Shown here piece by piece: positions 22,335 through 23,856 of a stretch of 23,856 bases of DNA. Both the position numbers and the translations under genes were made by a program. Source of the DNA: an uncultured Acetatifactor sp. (GTDB taxonomy: Bacteria; Bacillota; Clostridia; Lachnospirales; Lachnospiraceae). The stretch spans positions 1 to 23,856 of the forward strand of contig CAJTXE010000054.1 in assembly GCA_910580225.1 (NCBI GenBank), written 5' to 3'. The first letter of the stretch is position 1. Each line of letters begins with the position of its first letter. The notes under the pieces are model-generated. The model saw only the letters and a program-made list of their open reading frames with translations. It did not search any database and was not told the origin of the DNA.

Positions 22335-22439
22335 AAACCGTAACCGGATATCAGAATTACCGTGATATGGATTGTACGAAACCGTGATACGGATTATTGG
22401 AAACCGTGATGCAGATTGCCCAAAACCGTAAAAGGGAAT
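22335..22439. repeat. Five iterons with exact 22-bp spacing
   Basis: The core ACCGT recurs at 22337, 22359, 22381, 22403 and 22425, exactly 22 bases apart each time. The best-conserved units read AAACCGTGATACGGATTATT (22379 on) and AAACCGTGATGCAGATTGCC (22401 on); the outer two keep only AAACCGTAA and scattered downstream positions. Two helical turns per unit puts all cores on one face of DNA. It lies between DUF932 and the YqaJ gene. It fits a plasmid-type origin iteron array, a centromere or a cooperative operator. Confidence 0.8.
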
Positions 22440-22501
22440 CCATGAAGGCCAGGTGGCATGGCCGGCAGGACCAGTAAAGAAAGGAAGATGAGGAGAAGCT
22501 T

Positions 22502-23440
22502 ATGTTTGAGAAGATATCATTATCAGGAGTCAGCAATACGGAATGGCTCCGTTTAAGGAAGTCAGGGATTGGAGGTTCCGATGCAGGGGCGATCTGCGGT
22601 GTCAACCCCTACAGCAGCGCAATGAAGGTATTCAGGGACAAGACCAGTGATGTAGTAGAGGAACTGGACAATGAAGCTGTCCGTATCGGCCGTGACCTGG
22701 AGGACTATGTAGCGCAGAGGTTCATGGAGGCCACCGGGCTGAAGGTGAGGAAGTCCAACTTCATGTACCGGAGCAAGGAGCATCCGTTCATGATCGCGGA
22801 TGTGGACCGTCTGGTCGTGGGTGAGGACGCAGGCCTGGAATGTAAGACGGCCAGTGTATACAGCGCAGACAAGTGGGAGGATGGGAACATCCCGCTCCAT
22901 TATGTGATGCAGTGCTACCATTATATGGCGGTCACCGGAAAGCGCACATGGTATATCGCGGCAGTAATCTTAGGACGTGAGTTCACATACCGGAGGCTGG
23001 AATGGGATGACGGGCTGATTGGCAGGCTGATGGAGATGGAGGAAGATTTCTGGGTCAACCATGTGATGAAGGGAGCCATTCCACCCCCGGATGGAAGTAA
23101 GGCATGTGATGAGGTACTGGCGCAGTATTTCCATACAGCAAGAAAAGAGAGCAGGATAGCACTTGTAGGGTTTGATGAAAAACTGAGACGGAGAGAGGAA
23201 ATCCTTGGTTTCATCTCCGCGCTGCAGGAGGAACAGAAACAGATCGAACAGGAAGTGAAGCTCTTCATGGGGGACAACGAATCTGCGAGCAGCGAATGCT
23301 ACCGTGTGTCATGGGGGAACGTGGATTCCACAAGGCTTGACACGAAGAGGATCAAGGCAGAGCGTCCGGAGATCTATTCGGATTATGCCAAGGTCTCCCA
23401 TTCCAGACGGTTTGAAGTGAAAGCAGCGCAGGTGGCATAA
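22502..23440 (+). CDS. YqaJ-family phage/plasmid recombination exonuclease
   Basis: YqaJ nucleases are lambda-Exo-like enzymes that resect double-stranded ends so that a RecT-type annealase can load. The signature is in place: GIGGSDAGAICGVNPY (22-37), GRDLEDYVAQRF with E67 (63-74), ADVDRLV (99-105), GLECKTAS with the E113/K115 pair, and HYVMQCYHYMAV with Q137. The ~110 residues after the nuclease core are charged and helical and may bind the annealase. Length is 312 residues. GAGGAG lies upstream of the ATG. A small gene follows three bases later; no RecT is seen inside the window but it could follow the right edge. The iterons lie directly upstream and may serve to control it. Confidence 0.9.
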   Translation: MFEKISLSGVSNTEWLRLRKSGIGGSDAGAICGVNPYSSAMKVFRDKTSDVVEELDNEAVRIGRDLEDYVAQRFMEATGLKVRKSNFMYRSKEHPFMIADVDRLVVGEDAGLECKTASVYSADKWEDGNIPLHYVMQCYHYMAVTGKRTWYIAAVILGREFTYRRLEWDDGLIGRLMEMEEDFWVNHVMKGAIPPPDGSKACDEVLAQYFHTARKESRIALVGFDEKLRRREEILGFISALQEEQKQIEQEVKLFMGDNESASSECYRVSWGNVDSTRLDTKRIKAERPEIYSDYAKVSHSRRFEVKAAQVA

Positions 23441-23442
23441 GC

Positions 23443-23817
23443 ATGGAGGAAAATGGACTGAGGGATTTATTATCAAAGAGGCTGTACATTGAACTGCAGC
23501 TCTTCAAGGATTCCATGCTCCAGAGAGAAAAAGAGGATATCTTCCAGTCTTCCTATGAGATAGAAATCTATGTGAACCTCTACGAGATCTTCATGATGCA
23601 TATTGGGAATCTGGATATCGGTATCATGCACAGACTTCTGAACCTTAAATTTGGAATCATGGAACACCTTTACCAGGAATGGCTGTCCCAGGATGACAGC
23701 TTCTTTGATGAACTAAAGGCTTTTGCGTGTGATGGACTGGGAGCCCTTTCAGAACTGGGGAACCTGGATTGCAGAGAGGAGGCGGAAGATGGAAAAAGAC
23801 CTGATAAGGCTGCTTAG
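23443..23817 (+). CDS. Small acidic helical protein downstream of the YqaJ gene
   Basis: A 124-residue protein, mostly helical (GLRDLLSKRLYIELQLFKDS, then IFQSSYEIEIYVNLYEIFMM), acidic, with no membrane segment. It begins three bases after the YqaJ stop, so it is translationally coupled. Proteins of this appearance follow recombination exonucleases in Lachnospiraceae elements, but I cannot attach a confirmed family. Its 3' end overlaps the start of the next gene by 29 bases. Confidence 0.65.
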   Translation: MEENGLRDLLSKRLYIELQLFKDSMLQREKEDIFQSSYEIEIYVNLYEIFMMHIGNLDIGIMHRLLNLKFGIMEHLYQEWLSQDDSFFDELKAFACDGLGALSELGNLDCREEAEDGKRPDKAA

Positions 23818-23856
23818 GGCAGAGGAGATCGAGTGCCGGATAGCCATGGTCAATGA
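23789..23856 (+). CDS. Start of a further gene, cut by the right edge
   Basis: An ATG with GAGGAGG six bases upstream opens a frame of 22 residues (MEKDLIRLLRAEEIECRIAM and on) that is still open at the window end. It overlaps the previous gene by 29 bases in another frame. The start is well supported; the product cannot be judged from so little. Confidence 0.55.
   Translation, partial: MEKDLIRLLRAEEIECRIAMVN

Noticed and set aside
22335..22439. CRISPR array
   Set aside because: The repeats share only about 5-14 bases, the 22-bp period leaves no room for spacers, and no cas gene is near. Iterons fit better.
1..23856. tRNA genes or attachment sites
   Set aside because: I looked for T-loop GGTTCRANTCC-like boxes and for long direct repeats framing a block and found none that could be supported; the element's ends are probably outside the window.

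Overview
The window looks like accessory DNA of a Gram-positive gut anaerobe, most likely a Lachnospiraceae/Clostridia member. The reasons are strong AGGAGG-type ribosome binding sites before almost every gene, A/T-rich -10/-35 promoters, and a typical clostridial plasmid/ICE/large-phage gene set: ParB-like nuclease-domain protein, ParM/ParR segregation pair, DUF932 protein and YqaJ exonuclease. No rRNA, tRNA, CRISPR array, transposase, integrase or phage structural gene was recognised. The taxonomic call is an inference from gene content and style only.

Layout. 1-500 (minus): a ParB-like protein running off the left edge. 579-2843: an RNA-repair/ribosome-rescue unit, rtcB plus prfH, behind a structured leader that holds a 26-codon ORF and ends in an intrinsic terminator. 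2963-5299: two unknown genes, then parM and a ParR-like gene that overlaps it. 5543-7280: an HTH repressor-like gene divergent from a membrane-anchored Hanks-type kinase, with overlapping divergent promoters. 7454-7801 (minus): a second XRE regulator, divergent from a cargo operon (7972-11393) of two small unknown proteins, a patatin-like phospholipase and a 542-residue coiled-coil protein. 11480-13803: a 46-codon ORF, a zinc-ribbon/membrane/DUF4352-like protein, a decayed second copy of one of the small operon genes, and a small C-tail-anchored protein. 14054-16437: a VWA-like protein with a degenerate metal site and three small genes. 16552-17781: a second, longer rtcB. 17891-20835: an AT-richer cluster of three unknown genes that share modules with one another; two end in a segment resembling the C-terminal half of bacterial EndoU nucleases. 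21099-23856: a tiny membrane protein, DUF932, an array of five 22-bp-spaced iterons, a YqaJ exonuclease and two further genes, the last cut by the right edge.

How it fits together. The outer blocks (ParB-like, ParMR, VWA, DUF932, YqaJ) look like element maintenance and DNA metabolism. The inner blocks look like cargo: RtcB/PrfH for rescue and repair of damaged ribosomes, a kinase signalling pair, and a patatin/coiled-coil operon under an XRE regulator that has the shape of an undescribed defence or stress system. Candidates most worth following are the patatin/coiled-coil operon, the exactly phased iterons at 22335-22439, the attenuator-like leader of rtcB-prfH, and the module-sharing EndoU-like trio.
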